Positions 28,203 to 36,705 of a DNA stretch of 64,000 nucleotides are shown here, in pieces. Position 1 is the stretch's first letter. Each line of letters starts with the position of its first letter. The stretch covers positions 608,735-672,734 of the forward strand of contig HG326877.1 in assembly GCA_000470055.1 (NCBI GenBank), read 5' to 3'. The notes beneath the pieces are model-generated. The model saw only the letters and a program-made list of their open reading frames with translations, did no database searches and was not told the DNA's origin. The translations under genes and the position numbers were made by a program. Origin of the DNA: Campylobacter coli 76339 (lineage in GTDB: Bacteria; Campylobacterota; Campylobacteria; Campylobacterales; Campylobacteraceae).

Positions 28203-30029
28203 TTAGGATTTAAGCCCTAGTAAGGTATCTAGCATTTGATCTACTGTGGTTACGATTTTTGCTGCAGCGCCGTAGCTTGATTGCCATTGTATGAGAGCGG
28301 CTAATTCTTCGTTTGTATTAACCCCGCTTTTAGATTGGTATTCGCTATAAACGGAGTTGTAAAGTGTTTGATTGCTCGCATTTACAACATTGTTGTTTTC
28401 CCCATCAGAACCTATTTGACCGGTGAGTTTGCGGTAATACTCTTCCATGGTGAGATTATCAATCGTTCCATCTTCATTGTAAAAATTTACTTTATCGTAT
28501 TGAAGTTGTATGATTTTATTTGCCATATCATTTCCACTATCCACACCATTTAAGCTTGCTCTTACTGTGCTTGGATCATTTAAGATAGAATCTTTTACTT
28601 TAATATCGCTAGCATTGCTTCCGCTAAAAAATCCTCCTATGCTAAAAGCACCTGCAAAATTGGTTCCTTTATCTTCTATGGCTATTTTAAAGCCTGTTTT
28701 TGCATTGATTTGAAATAAACCATCCCCTGTTTTTGGATCGTAATTAAAACTTGCATTGATGTGATCATCTACATCATTGTTTGAATTTTTATCGCCATTA
28801 TCATCTGTGTTGGCAGTGATTTGACGCATGACATCTTCCATAGTGGTATTAACATCAATAGTAATGGTTTTTGTAAGCTTTTTATCACCCTTATCGTCAT
28901 AAATAACTATATCAAAGCTTCCAGGTTGTATGGTTCTGTCATAATTTACTAAAGGAATATCTTCTGTAAGTCCTGGAAGATAATCAGAAGTTGCTGAACT
29001 TTTTGCTGAACTTGCGTAAAGATTATTGGTTTCATTGATCATGGTTTTTGCAAAGGTGTTTAAAGAGTCCATATAGCCTTGGATGATTCCATCGCTGTAT
29101 TTTCCTTCACTCTTGCTATAGTTTCTTCCGCGTAAGTCAAGCTGTGCTCCTAATTGTCCCCCATTGATTTTTGCAGTCAGATCACGAACTTTTTCATCCG
29201 GAGTTTCATAATAAATACTGTAGGCTTTATTTTTATCATCATAATCAAGTTTTAAAGGATGAAAATTCACACCATCTACTATGCTAAAACCTTCTATGCT
29301 GAGATTGTATTGATGTCCTGGATCGTTAATTGTAGTATCAAGCCTATTGTCTTGATTGATTTCATTTTTACTTGCTACTGCATTGACTAATTTTGAAAGA
29401 GTAAGCTCAAGCTCATCTCTTCTATCTCTAAGTTCATTTGCGTGTTCTGTTGGTAGAGCTTCTTGACCATAAATTTGCTTATTAATAGTAGCAATTTCTT
29501 CGCCAATTCTATTGATTTCATCCACAGTATTTTTAATATCATCATTTACTTTTTGTTGGATTTTATCTAGAGTAGCAAAGGTGTTATTTACACTTTCTGT
29601 TAGGGTTTGGGAAGCTTTTACAAGGGCTATTTTTGTAGCATTTTCGTTTGGATTTGAAGCAAAGTCATTCCATGCTTTATTGTAATTTTCTAAGTCTTGT
29701 AAAATTCCAGTACTTTGCAAATCAGGAAAACGCTGAGCGATTTCTTGTAAGGTCGAAGCCATATATTTTGTATATTCTAACTGATTTGAGGCGCCCTTAA
29801 GCTTATAGTATGAATACTCATCATGTAAACGAACTATACTTTCTATGGCTGTTCCTGTTCCAACTTGTACTCCCCCTGTTGTAACAAAGCCATTTGTAGT
29901 TTGCACTACTCTTTGACGAGTATAAAAGGTTGCATTTGCATTGGAGATATTATTACTTGTGGTTGCAATTTGCATCTCGCTTGCCTTTAAACCAGTAACT
30001 CCTGTATATAAAGTTCCAAAAATACCCAT
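28203..30029 (-). CDS. flgK: Flagellar hook-associated protein 1
   Basis: 608 residues. The N-terminal axial motif (MGIFGTLYTGVTGLKASEMQ and then NNISNANATFYTRQR) and the C-terminal heptad region (ALIQWQSSYGAAAKIVTTVD) are those of FlgK. A central variable domain sits between them. It joins hook and filament. It lies 9 bases downstream of its export chaperone gene flgN. Confidence 0.96.
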   Translation of the reverse strand: MGIFGTLYTGVTGLKASEMQIATTSNNISNANATFYTRQRVVQTTNGFVTTGGVQVGTGTAIESIVRLHDEYSYYKLKGASNQLEYTKYMASTLQEIAQRFPDLQSTGILQDLENYNKAWNDFASNPNENATKIALVKASQTLTESVNNTFATLDKIQQKVNDDIKNTVDEINRIGEEIATINKQIYGQEALPTEHANELRDRRDELELTLSKLVNAVASKNEINQDNRLDTTINDPGHQYNLSIEGFSIVDGVNFHPLKLDYDDKNKAYSIYYETPDEKVRDLTAKINGGQLGAQLDLRGRNYSKSEGKYSDGIIQGYMDSLNTFAKTMINETNNLYASSAKSSATSDYLPGLTEDIPLVNYDRTIQPGSFDIVIYDDKGDKKLTKTITIDVNTTMEDVMRQITANTDDNGDKNSNNDVDDHINASFNYDPKTGDGLFQINAKTGFKIAIEDKGTNFAGAFSIGGFFSGSNASDIKVKDSILNDPSTVRASLNGVDSGNDMANKIIQLQYDKVNFYNEDGTIDNLTMEEYYRKLTGQIGSDGENNNVVNASNQTLYNSVYSEYQSKSGVNTNEELAALIQWQSSYGAAAKIVTTVDQMLDTLLGLKS

Positions 30030-30038
30030 CTTTAATCC

Positions 30039-30473
30039 TTAAACATTGATCTTAAAAATTGACTCTGGAGTAGTCTTTTTATCTCCATAAGCATTATTTG
30101 TTCCATCATTCATATCAAACATTTTATTGACTAAGCCATCAAGAAAATCTTTGACAATAAGAACAAATTTTGCATATTCTTTGTTTGTGGTATGAAGGGT
30201 TTGTAAATTTTTTTTAAGTAGATCTAGTTTTTGCTTATCTTCTTCATCAAGCAATTCACTCAGTCCTTTTGTAGAGCTATTGTTAAGCTCAACTAAGGCA
30301 GAATCAAGTCGTTTTTTAGCAGCGCTAAATTCAGCAATGAGTTTATTTTTTTCTTCAACGCTTGAAGCAACTGTTTCATGTTTTGCGATTTTTATATTTT
30401 CTATATCTTCTTGTGTTAATTCTATGAGTTTTGTTAAGATTGCATTGACTTCATCTAGTCTTTGTTTAAGCAT
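30039..30473 (-). CDS. flgN: Flagellar export chaperone FlgN
   Basis: 144 residues, almost wholly alpha-helical and acidic, as expected of FlgN, which escorts FlgK and FlgL to the export gate. Assignment rests on size, helical composition and position between flgM and flgK (Cj1465); sequence similarity in this family is low. Its ribosome site AGGAG lies in one arm of a perfect hairpin (see 30477-30509). Confidence 0.75.
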   Translation of the reverse strand: MLKQRLDEVNAILTKLIELTQEDIENIKIAKHETVASSVEEKNKLIAEFSAAKKRLDSALVELNNSSTKGLSELLDEEDKQKLDLLKKNLQTLHTTNKEYAKFVLIVKDFLDGLVNKMFDMNDGTNNAYGDKKTTPESIFKINV

Positions 30474-30476
30474 TTC

Positions 30477-30509
30477 ATTCTCCTTTTTTTAAACTCAAAA
30501 AAGGAGAAT
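30477..30509 (-). promoter_or_regulatory. Perfect 13-bp hairpin between flgM and flgN covering the flgN ribosome site
   Basis: On the plus strand ATTCTCCTTTTTT (30477-30489) is exactly complementary to AAAAAAGGAGAAT (30497-30509), with a 7-base loop. In the minus-strand message the 3' arm carries AAGGAG, which is the flgN Shine-Dalgarno. The structure could attenuate transcription after flgM or block flgN translation. Its structure is seen directly; its effect is inferred. Confidence 0.6.
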
Positions 30510-30514
30510 AAGGA

Positions 30515-30712
30515 TTAAATTAAAGAATCTGCTATTGCTTGAGCTGTAGCTTTTGTGTCTATTTTATAGCTACCATTTTTGATTTGCTCTGCAATTCTTG
30601 CAGCTTTATCATTCTCTGTTTTTTGAGTATCGTTTGTTTTAGTTTCTCTATCTGTTTTTGTTGTATTTAAGGCGGTGTTTGCCACATAACTTTGTTGTAT
30701 AGGATTGATCAT
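30515..30712 (-). CDS. flgM: Anti-sigma28 factor FlgM
   Basis: 65 residues, short like other Campylobacter FlgM. It begins MINPIQQSYVANTALNT and ends in the sigma-binding helix (AARIAEQIKNGSYKIDTK). FlgM holds sigma28 (FliA) inactive until it is secreted. A strong ribosome site (AAAGGAGG) precedes it and a sigma28-type promoter lies upstream. Confidence 0.88.
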   Translation of the reverse strand: MINPIQQSYVANTALNTTKTDRETKTNDTQKTENDKAARIAEQIKNGSYKIDTKATAQAIADSLI

Positions 30713-30750
30713 TTCTGCCTCCTTTGATCTTGTAAGAAATCCTCTACAAA

Positions 30751-30779
30751 CTATATCGACTAAAAATTAAAAAACTTAA
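30751..30779 (-). promoter_or_regulatory. Sigma28 (FliA) promoter before flgM
   Basis: On the minus strand TTAAGTTTT (plus 30771-30779) and CGATATAG (plus 30751-30758) are separated by 12 bases, matching the Campylobacter sigma28 pattern with a CGATWT -10. It overlaps the end of flgJ and would let flgM be made under the factor it inhibits. Confidence 0.65.
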
Positions 30780-31117
30780 CCCCTTTCTTTTAAAAAATCG
30801 TATAATAATTTTGAAAATCCCATACCACCACTTAGGGCTTTACTCATGGTATCGTTATACATAGACGAATAAATTTCATCACTTGCATCTTTTCCAAAAA
30901 GTGAATTTTGAGTTTTTAAAGATACATCTAAAACTTGTTTCAGAAAAAAAGCTTCAAAAGCATCGGTTTGCTCTTTTAAAGCTTCATCTTCTTTGGTTTT
31001 TGTTATGATCTCATTGTCATTGACTTTAAAATCAGATTCTAAATTTCTTGCCTTAGTTGCGCGTTCAAGCAAGACATTGTTCATACTATAAGTACTTAAA
31101 AAATTATCTACTTTCAT
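30776..31117 (-). CDS. flgJ: Flagellar rod-binding protein, FlgJ N-domain only
   Basis: 113 residues covering just the rod-capping domain (QTDAFEAFFLKQVLDVSLK, then SGGMGFSKLLYDFL). The C-terminal muramidase domain of enterobacterial FlgJ is absent, which is normal in epsilonproteobacteria. It shares its first base with the flgI stop codon. It corresponds to Cj1463. Confidence 0.85.
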   Translation of the reverse strand: MKVDNFLSTYSMNNVLLERATKARNLESDFKVNDNEIITKTKEDEALKEQTDAFEAFFLKQVLDVSLKTQNSLFGKDASDEIYSSMYNDTMSKALSGGMGFSKLLYDFLKERG

Positions 31118-32163
31118 TAGATGATCTCCAAATCTGCATTGATAGCACCCGCTCTTTTTAAATTCTCCATAATAGCGATGATATCATTTGGTGTTGCACC
31201 AAGTTTGTTTAGCATTCTAGCAATGTTTGCAACTGTACTTTTGGCATTGTTGATTCTTAGGGTATTTGAATTAGGATCTACAAAGCCACCATCTTTCATA
31301 TCGATTTCATTTTGAGCTGCCACTGCATTATTGTTTGGATCAATTTTTATAGTAATGTCTTTGTGAGTGATTAAAACAGGTTCAACTTCAATATCTACTC
31401 CTGCGATCACCGTTCCTGTTCTTTCATCGATGATTACTTTGCTTTGTGGGGTGTAAGCAATGTCTTGCTCTAAAACTCTTGCCATAAAATCAACATTAGA
31501 AAGATCTTCAGGTTTTTTAAGTTTTACCGTGCGAGAATCAACAGCTCTAGCTACATCTTCGCCAAACATAGTATTTAAAATTCTTTCTATGTCGCTTGCT
31601 GTTTTAAAATCCGCCACTTTTAAGCTTAGGGTTAAATCATTTTCTTGGCTAAAATTTTGCGGAATTTCTCTTTCTACATTAGCCCCACCCATTACAGTAG
31701 CGGCGGTAGAATGAGAGCCTGCTCCTCCTGGCCTAGCGGTTAATCCTCCTGTTGAGATAGAGCCTTGAGCGATAGCATAAATTTCCCCATCGATTCCACG
31801 AAGTGCAGTAAGTAAGAGTGTTCCACCCTGTAAAGACTTTGCATCACCCATAGATGAAACTGTGATATCGAGCTTATCTCCACTTTTTGCAAAGGCTGGA
31901 AGTTTAGCTGTTACCATAACTGCTGCTGTATTTTTTGATTTGATATCGTTAGGATCTACTTTGATATTCATACCCTGTAAAAGGTTGGATATGGATTGTA
32001 GTGTAAATTTTGAGCTTGTCCCATCTCCGCTACCGTTTAGTCCTACAACAAGACCATAGCCTATGAGTTGGTTATCCCTTACACCTACGGTATTGGCTAT
32101 ATCTTTTATTTGTGTTGCAAAAACACTTGTCATCAAAAGTAAAAAAAATGTTAAAACCCTCAT
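31117..32163 (-). CDS. flgI: Flagellar P-ring protein
   Basis: 348 residues with a signal peptide (MRVLTFFLLLMTSVFA). Conserved FlgI stretches include VRDNQLIGYGLVVGLNGSGD, VMVTAKLPAFAKSGD and ATVMGGANVEREIP. It forms the periplasmic P ring of the basal body. A sigma54 promoter lies 36 bases upstream and AAGGAAG serves as ribosome site. Confidence 0.97.
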   Translation of the reverse strand: MRVLTFFLLLMTSVFATQIKDIANTVGVRDNQLIGYGLVVGLNGSGDGTSSKFTLQSISNLLQGMNIKVDPNDIKSKNTAAVMVTAKLPAFAKSGDKLDITVSSMGDAKSLQGGTLLLTALRGIDGEIYAIAQGSISTGGLTARPGGAGSHSTAATVMGGANVEREIPQNFSQENDLTLSLKVADFKTASDIERILNTMFGEDVARAVDSRTVKLKKPEDLSNVDFMARVLEQDIAYTPQSKVIIDERTGTVIAGVDIEVEPVLITHKDITIKIDPNNNAVAAQNEIDMKDGGFVDPNSNTLRINNAKSTVANIARMLNKLGATPNDIIAIMENLKRAGAINADLEII

Positions 32164-32198
32164 CGATTCTTCCTTTAATCTGATAGTTAGAATAAAAG

Positions 32199-32216
32199 AA
32201 GCAATAAGTGTTCCAA
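32199..32216 (-). promoter_or_regulatory. Sigma54 (RpoN) promoter for flgI-flgJ
   Basis: On the minus strand TTGGAACACTTATTGCTT has the invariant GG and GC separated by exactly 10 bases and matches the full Campylobacter sigma54 consensus. The expected transcript start is about 12 bases beyond the GC, leaving a leader of roughly 25-30 bases before flgI. Confidence 0.85.
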
Positions 32217-32225
32217 GATTAAGAT

Positions 32226-32915
32226 TTATTCTTCTAGAGTATTTTTTTGATAAAAACTAAGACTGGTTGATCCGAATTTTTTTTCTTTTGTTTTAGTAAA
32301 ATTTGCTATATTATCAGGAGTTTTTATTTTGGAATTATGCTCTAAAACGATACAAAATAAAGCATCTAATTTTAATTTTTCTAAGAAATTATAAATTTTT
32401 TCATAAATTCCATTAAAACCTTCTCTTATATCAAAAGGTGGATCAAGATATAAAATAATATCTTCTTTAGAATCTTCTATAAGCTTAGGCAGCATTTCAA
32501 AAGTATTAGCATGAATTACTTTTAAATTCATATCTATGTTTTTGGCATTTTCTAAAGCGATTTTATAAGCGTTTGAATCAAGCTCTATAGCATAAGCCTT
32601 GAGAGCGTAATTACTCAAAGCTTCAGCAGCCATTAAAGCGCTTCCTCCAAAAGCTTCGATAAAAATTTTATTTCTTAAATCCGATCTTAAGACATTAAAA
32701 ACACATTTTTTTACGATACTTTTAGTGCTTCTTGTGGTTTGAAGACTAGGTAAAAGCAGTTTTTTGCCTTTATGTATACCACTTTCTATGCTTGTATATA
32801 GTTTAGGCAAAGTTTTTTTGGTTTTTTCTTTTTTATTGGGCTGAGTAGAGTCGTTAAAGCGGATATTTTTCTTGCCCTGTAAAAAATCCTTAACACTTAT
32901 AAATTCATTATTCAT
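32226..32915 (-). CDS. RsmD-like N6/N2 methyltransferase
   Basis: 229 residues. A 50-residue basic N-terminal extension precedes a Rossmann methylase domain with TRSTKSIVKKCVFNVL, motif I FIEAFGGSALMAAEALS and the catalytic IILYLDPPFD. This fits the 16S rRNA G966 methylase RsmD. The C. jejuni homologue Cj1461 has been annotated as a DNA methyltransferase and linked to motility, so substrate is not settled. It overlaps the next upstream gene by 8 bases. Confidence 0.8.
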   Translation of the reverse strand: MNNEFISVKDFLQGKKNIRFNDSTQPNKKEKTKKTLPKLYTSIESGIHKGKKLLLPSLQTTRSTKSIVKKCVFNVLRSDLRNKIFIEAFGGSALMAAEALSNYALKAYAIELDSNAYKIALENAKNIDMNLKVIHANTFEMLPKLIEDSKEDIILYLDPPFDIREGFNGIYEKIYNFLEKLKLDALFCIVLEHNSKIKTPDNIANFTKTKEKKFGSTSLSFYQKNTLEE

Positions 32916-33291
32916 ACATCAAAGCTTTAACTAATTTATCTTTAAGCTCGCTAATGGCAAGATCTATCTTGCTTTGATAGTCTCTTTTAAATTCGTTTGC
33001 GATTTCATCTATCCTTGCTTCTAACACCCTTCTTCTTTCATCGGCAAGCTTTTGAGCTGTTGTTTTTAGGGCACTATCAAATTCATTTAAGGAATTCATG
33101 AGTGCTTCTTTACTAAAAGGCACACTTAAAAAGGGTGAATTTTTGGCGATGATAAATAAAGGCTTTTGGGTGGAGATTTTTTCATCGCTTATGATAAAAT
33201 CACAATCTTTTTTCATTACCAAATGTTCTTTTAAAAAAAGTTCTAAGGCTTTTTCAATGATTAAATCTTTGCATTCTAGAGAAATTTTCAT
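32908..33291 (-). CDS. Conserved hypothetical protein (Cj1460-like)
   Basis: 127 residues with no signal or membrane segment. The first half is a small beta-rich region (KDCDFIISDEKISTQ) and the second a charged helix. I do not recognise a domain. It overlaps the genes on either side (4 and 8 bases), so the three are cotranscribed upstream of the flagellar genes. Position near flgI hints at a flagellar link but nothing in the protein shows it. Confidence 0.65.
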   Translation of the reverse strand: MKISLECKDLIIEKALELFLKEHLVMKKDCDFIISDEKISTQKPLFIIAKNSPFLSVPFSKEALMNSLNEFDSALKTTAQKLADERRRVLEARIDEIANEFKRDYQSKIDLAISELKDKLVKALMYE

Positions 33292-34361
33292 ATCAAGCTT
33301 ACTTTCAATTCATGGTTTTGTAAAGAAGGATTTTTAATACCTTGGATCAAAGAAAGGAATTCAAAATAACTCAAAACATAAAAATCCTTAAATTCCCTCC
33401 CGCTACTTTGCATAAGTTTTTTCGAGCAAGTATCAAACATATAAAAATCTTTTGCTTGATTTACCACCATAAAATCAGCACCGCTATCATAAGCATCAAG
33501 GATGATATTTGCTGCCATTTTATAGCTAAGTTCAGGGCTTAGTTGAAGTAGGGAAAATCCATTGTTTTTATCACTATTTTCATAAGAGATAAAATGGGCT
33601 TTGATTTTGGATTTTATATCATCTTTGATCTTAAAACCATAACAAGCGATATTAAAATTATCAAAATCATATTTAATTTCACCAAGCTCTTTGATTTCAT
33701 TATCAAAAGCATTGATTTTTGGCAAATCAAATTCTAAAGTTGTTTCATTGATAAGTTTTAAGTCTATGATTTCTTTTTGTAAATTTTTGATGATATTTTC
33801 TAAATTTTCATTTTTACTCGACAGATGATAAAAGATACCTTTTTGTGTGTCGCAAATTGTCTTTAAAATTTTTATTTTTTTATCAGGATATTTTTCTATC
33901 ATTTTTGAAGCCAAATAAAACACTGCATCACCCATATAATCAGGCAAAAAGTCTAAAATTTCGCTTGAATAATATAAATAATCATATTTTTCATAGAGCT
34001 TTTTATCTTCTTCATCTGCAAATGGAGCAAGATATTTAAATTTTTCTAAAAAATCATCTTTATTGATGATGAGGTCTTTTACCGATCTTTTAGTGCTTAG
34101 TGGCTCTACGATAAGATTAAAATCGTATTTTTTCACCAAGGTATCCAAAGCTGTGTCTAATGGTAAAAATTCTTTATTGACTACGATATAGCTTTTATCA
34201 TTTTTTTCAAAATCAAAATAAATATCATCATCTTGCACTTGTAAAAGCAAATCATAAAGAGTAGCAAAATTTTCATAATTGTTGTAAATATAAGGTTTAT
34301 AGTAAGCTTCATAGTCTTTTTGTTTATCAAATCTAAAAATTCTAAGTTCTAAATTTTTCAT
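33288..34361 (-). CDS. Conserved protein, possible HdrB/DUF5644-like domain (Cj1459-like)
   Basis: 357 residues, soluble. The N-terminal 100 residues look like a ferredoxin-fold domain without its cysteines (RIFRFDKQKDYEAYYKPY). The C-terminal part (DSGADFMVVNQAKDFYMFDT) recalls heterodisulfide reductase B-like domains, but the usual CCG repeats are missing. Function unknown. It is the first gene of the minus-strand group, divergent from thiL. Confidence 0.6.
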   Translation of the reverse strand: MKNLELRIFRFDKQKDYEAYYKPYIYNNYENFATLYDLLLQVQDDDIYFDFEKNDKSYIVVNKEFLPLDTALDTLVKKYDFNLIVEPLSTKRSVKDLIINKDDFLEKFKYLAPFADEEDKKLYEKYDYLYYSSEILDFLPDYMGDAVFYLASKMIEKYPDKKIKILKTICDTQKGIFYHLSSKNENLENIIKNLQKEIIDLKLINETTLEFDLPKINAFDNEIKELGEIKYDFDNFNIACYGFKIKDDIKSKIKAHFISYENSDKNNGFSLLQLSPELSYKMAANIILDAYDSGADFMVVNQAKDFYMFDTCSKKLMQSSGREFKDFYVLSYFEFLSLIQGIKNPSLQNHELKVSLI

Positions 34362-34428
34362 AATTTTTCCTTTTGATAAGTATTATATAGAATTTTTTTA
34401 AAATTCACTAGAATTTAAAAGGAAATTT

Positions 34429-34434
34429 TATAAA
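34429..34434 (+). promoter_or_regulatory. -10 element immediately before thiL
   Basis: TATAAA ends 8 bases before ATG 34443, so the transcript start would fall within a few bases of the start codon. The gap 34362-34442 is shared with the divergent Cj1459-like gene. Confidence 0.4.
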
Positions 34435-34442
34435 ATCTTTTC

Positions 34443-35264
34443 ATGAGTAAAGAAGATTTTATAATCAAAGCTTTTTTAAATGAAAAAAACGGCGATGATG
34501 GCGCTATTGTTGATAAATGGTGTTTGAGTAAGGATTTGTTTTTTGAAAATGTGCATTTTAAAAGAGAATGGCTGACTTTAGAACAAATTGCTACAAAAGC
34601 AATGCTGGTAAATATTTCAGATGCTATCGTGATGAATGCTAAGCCAAAATACGCACTTTTAGGACTTGCTTTGCCAAATAGCCTTAGTAAAGATGAGATT
34701 AAAGCCTTGCAAAAAGGTTTTTTAAAAACGGCTAAAAAATTTGATATCAAAATCATAGGCGGCGATACGATTAGTAATGATAAGATTGATATTAGTATTA
34801 CTATCATTTCCAAAATAAAAAATAAGGCTGTTTTTAGAAAAGGACTAAAAAAAGGACATTTGCTTGCTCATACAGGAGTTTTAGGCAAGAGTTTAAAAGG
34901 GCTTGAAATTTTGCAAAATGGTGGCACTTTAAATTCAAATCATGTCTTTATAAAACCAAAATTAAAGCCTGATTTTTTTTATGAAATCGCACCTTTTATA
35001 TCTTGTGCTATGGATATTTCAGATGGTTTGAGTAAAGATTTATCAAGGCTTTTAGCGCAAAATAAATGTGGTATTTCTTGGTTTAAAACACTTGATGATT
35101 ATACGCTTTATAGTGGGGAAGAATATGAAATTTTATTTGCATTTGATGAAAAAGAGCGTTCAAAGATAGAAAAAATCGCAAAAAAACATGGCGTAAAACT
35201 CAATATTTTTGGAAAAGCAGTGAAAGGAAAATATGAATTTAGCGGAAGAGAACACCATTTTTAA
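34443..35264 (+). CDS. thiL: Thiamine-monophosphate kinase
   Basis: 273 residues, slightly short for ThiL (usually about 320). It phosphorylates thiamine phosphate to the diphosphate cofactor. Metal and ATP-binding features include [33 protein letters not shown] and [11 protein letters not shown]. No canonical ribosome site lies just before ATG 34443. It overlaps truD by 32 bases. It corresponds to Cj1458c. Confidence 0.9.
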   Translation: MSKEDFIIKAFLNEKNGDDGAIVDKWCLSKDLFFENVHFKREWLTLEQIATKAMLVNISDAIVMNAKPKYALLGLALPNSLSKDEIKALQKGFLKTAKKFDIKIIGGDTISNDKIDISITIISKIKNKAVFRKGLKKGHLLAHTGVLGKSLKGLEILQNGGTLNSNHVFIKPKLKPDFFYEIAPFISCAMDISDGLSKDLSRLLAQNKCGISWFKTLDDYTLYSGEEYEILFAFDEKERSKIEKIAKKHGVKLNIFGKAVKGKYEFSGREHHF

Positions 35265-36351
35265 GCCTTTGTATAGTTTAAAACACAGTCCTATTAACGC
35301 GTATTTTAGTAAAAATAGTGATGATTTTGTGGTGCGTGAAAGGCCTTTGTATGAATTTAGTGGCAAGGGCGAACATCTTATCTTGCATATCAATAAAAAA
35401 GATTTAAGTACTAGTGAAGCTTTAAGAATTTTAAGTGAGTTAAGCGGGGTTAAGATGCGTGATTTTGGCTATGCTGGGCTTAAAGACAAGCAAGGCTCTA
35501 CTTTTCAATATCTTTCTATGCCTAAAAAATTCGAGAATTTTTTGGCTAATTTTTCCCATCCTAAGCTTAAAATTTTAGAAACTTTTGTTCATGAAAATAA
35601 ATTAAGAATAGGCCATTTAAAAGGAAATTCTTTTTTTATACGCTTAAAAAAAGTTTTACCTAGCGATGCTTTAAAGCTAGAGCAGGCCTTAATCAATTTG
35701 GATAAACAGGGTTTTGCAAATTATTTTGGTTATCAACGCTTTGGAAAATTTGGGGACAATTACAAAGAAGGGCTTGAAATTTTACGCGGCAAAAAGATGA
35801 AAAATGTCAAAATGAAGGAGTTTTTAATCTCTGCCTTTCAAAGTGAGCTTTTTAATCGTTATTTGAGCAAAAGAGTGGAGTTATCGCATTTTGCAAATGA
35901 TTTTAGTGAAAAAGAATTAGCACAAATTTATAGCATCTCCAAAGAAGAAGCTAAGGAACTTAAAAAACAAGAGCAGTTTTTTAAGCTTTTAAAAGGCGAA
36001 GTTTTAGGGCATTACCCTTTTGGAAAATGCTTTTTATGCGAGGATTTAAATACCGAGCTTGAACGCTTTAAGGCAAGAGATATCAGTGCTATGGGACTTT
36101 TAATCGGTGCTAAAGCCTACGAAGCAGGTCAAGGACTGGCTTTAAATTTGGAAAATGAAATTTTTAAAGACGCTTTGGAATTTAAAGCTAAAATGCAAGG
36201 CTCAAGACGCTTTATGTGGTCGTATTTAGAAGATGTTAAATGGCGTTATGATGAGCAAAAAGCTCATTTTTGCATGGAATTTTTCTTACAAAAAGGCTCT
36301 TATGCTACCGTAGTTTTAGAAGAGATCTTACATAAAAATTTATTTGAGTGA
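35233..36351 (+). CDS. truD: tRNA pseudouridine synthase D
   Basis: 372 residues. It makes pseudouridine 13 in tRNA-Glu. The catalytic region [18 protein letters not shown] contains the nucleophilic Asp, and [17 protein letters not shown] is the second conserved block. It overlaps thiL. It is followed by an unusually empty 354-base gap. It corresponds to Cj1457c. Confidence 0.94.
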   Translation: MNLAEENTIFKPLYSLKHSPINAYFSKNSDDFVVRERPLYEFSGKGEHLILHINKKDLSTSEALRILSELSGVKMRDFGYAGLKDKQGSTFQYLSMPKKFENFLANFSHPKLKILETFVHENKLRIGHLKGNSFFIRLKKVLPSDALKLEQALINLDKQGFANYFGYQRFGKFGDNYKEGLEILRGKKMKNVKMKEFLISAFQSELFNRYLSKRVELSHFANDFSEKELAQIYSISKEEAKELKKQEQFFKLLKGEVLGHYPFGKCFLCEDLNTELERFKARDISAMGLLIGAKAYEAGQGLALNLENEIFKDALEFKAKMQGSRRFMWSYLEDVKWRYDEQKAHFCMEFFLQKGSYATVVLEEILHKNLFE

Positions 36352-36459
36352 AATTCAAATGTATTTTTTATCTTTTTTGTATAAAATCTCTTTTTAATTT
36401 AGGTATATCTTTGAAAATAAGCCTAACATACCCTTGTTTATATTAACTTTTACTTGTCT

Positions 36460-36650
36460 TTATAAATTTATCCTAGTCGATAATAAAAATAATTTTTTTA
36501 TTTTTAAAGTTTCTTGATAATTAGGATAAGTTTTTCTAAAAGCAGTAATAATTTTATTGACTAAGGCATCATATTATCATCTCGATAATGTTTGTTTATT
36601 TTAGAGAAAAATTCTCGCGCAAGTTGTTCATTATTAGAAATAACCTTTTT
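36460..36650 (-). pseudogene. Decayed minus-strand gene fragment in the truD-rimO gap
   Basis: The 354-base gap (36352-36705) has no intact gene. On the minus strand, 36650-36561 reads KKVISNNEQLAREFFSKINK and HYRDDNMMP before a stop. A one-frame shift at about 36570 continues as DALVNKIITAFRKTYPNYQE and TLKIKKLFLLSTRINL to a stop at 36460. Together these look like the broken C-terminus of an unidentified protein. In the reference, as I recall, prfB and another gene sit in this interval, but this fragment is not prfB. Composition is very AT-rich, so chance cannot be excluded. Confidence 0.35.
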
Positions 36651-36679
36651 TTAAAAACATATAAATTTGAGTAATTTAG

Positions 36680-36685
36680 TATAAT
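36680..36685 (+). promoter_or_regulatory. -10 element before rimO
   Basis: TATAAT, 20 bases before ATG 36706. The predicted leader is about 14 bases with no Shine-Dalgarno, all A and T, so rimO would be poorly led or nearly leaderless. Confidence 0.45.
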
Positions 36686-36705
36686 AAATATTTTTTTATA
36701 ATATA

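Noticed and set aside
28335-32260. Many plus-strand open frames opposite flgK, flgI and the RsmD-like gene
   Set aside because: They are shadows of well-conserved minus-strand flagellar genes and have no protein-family features or ribosome sites.
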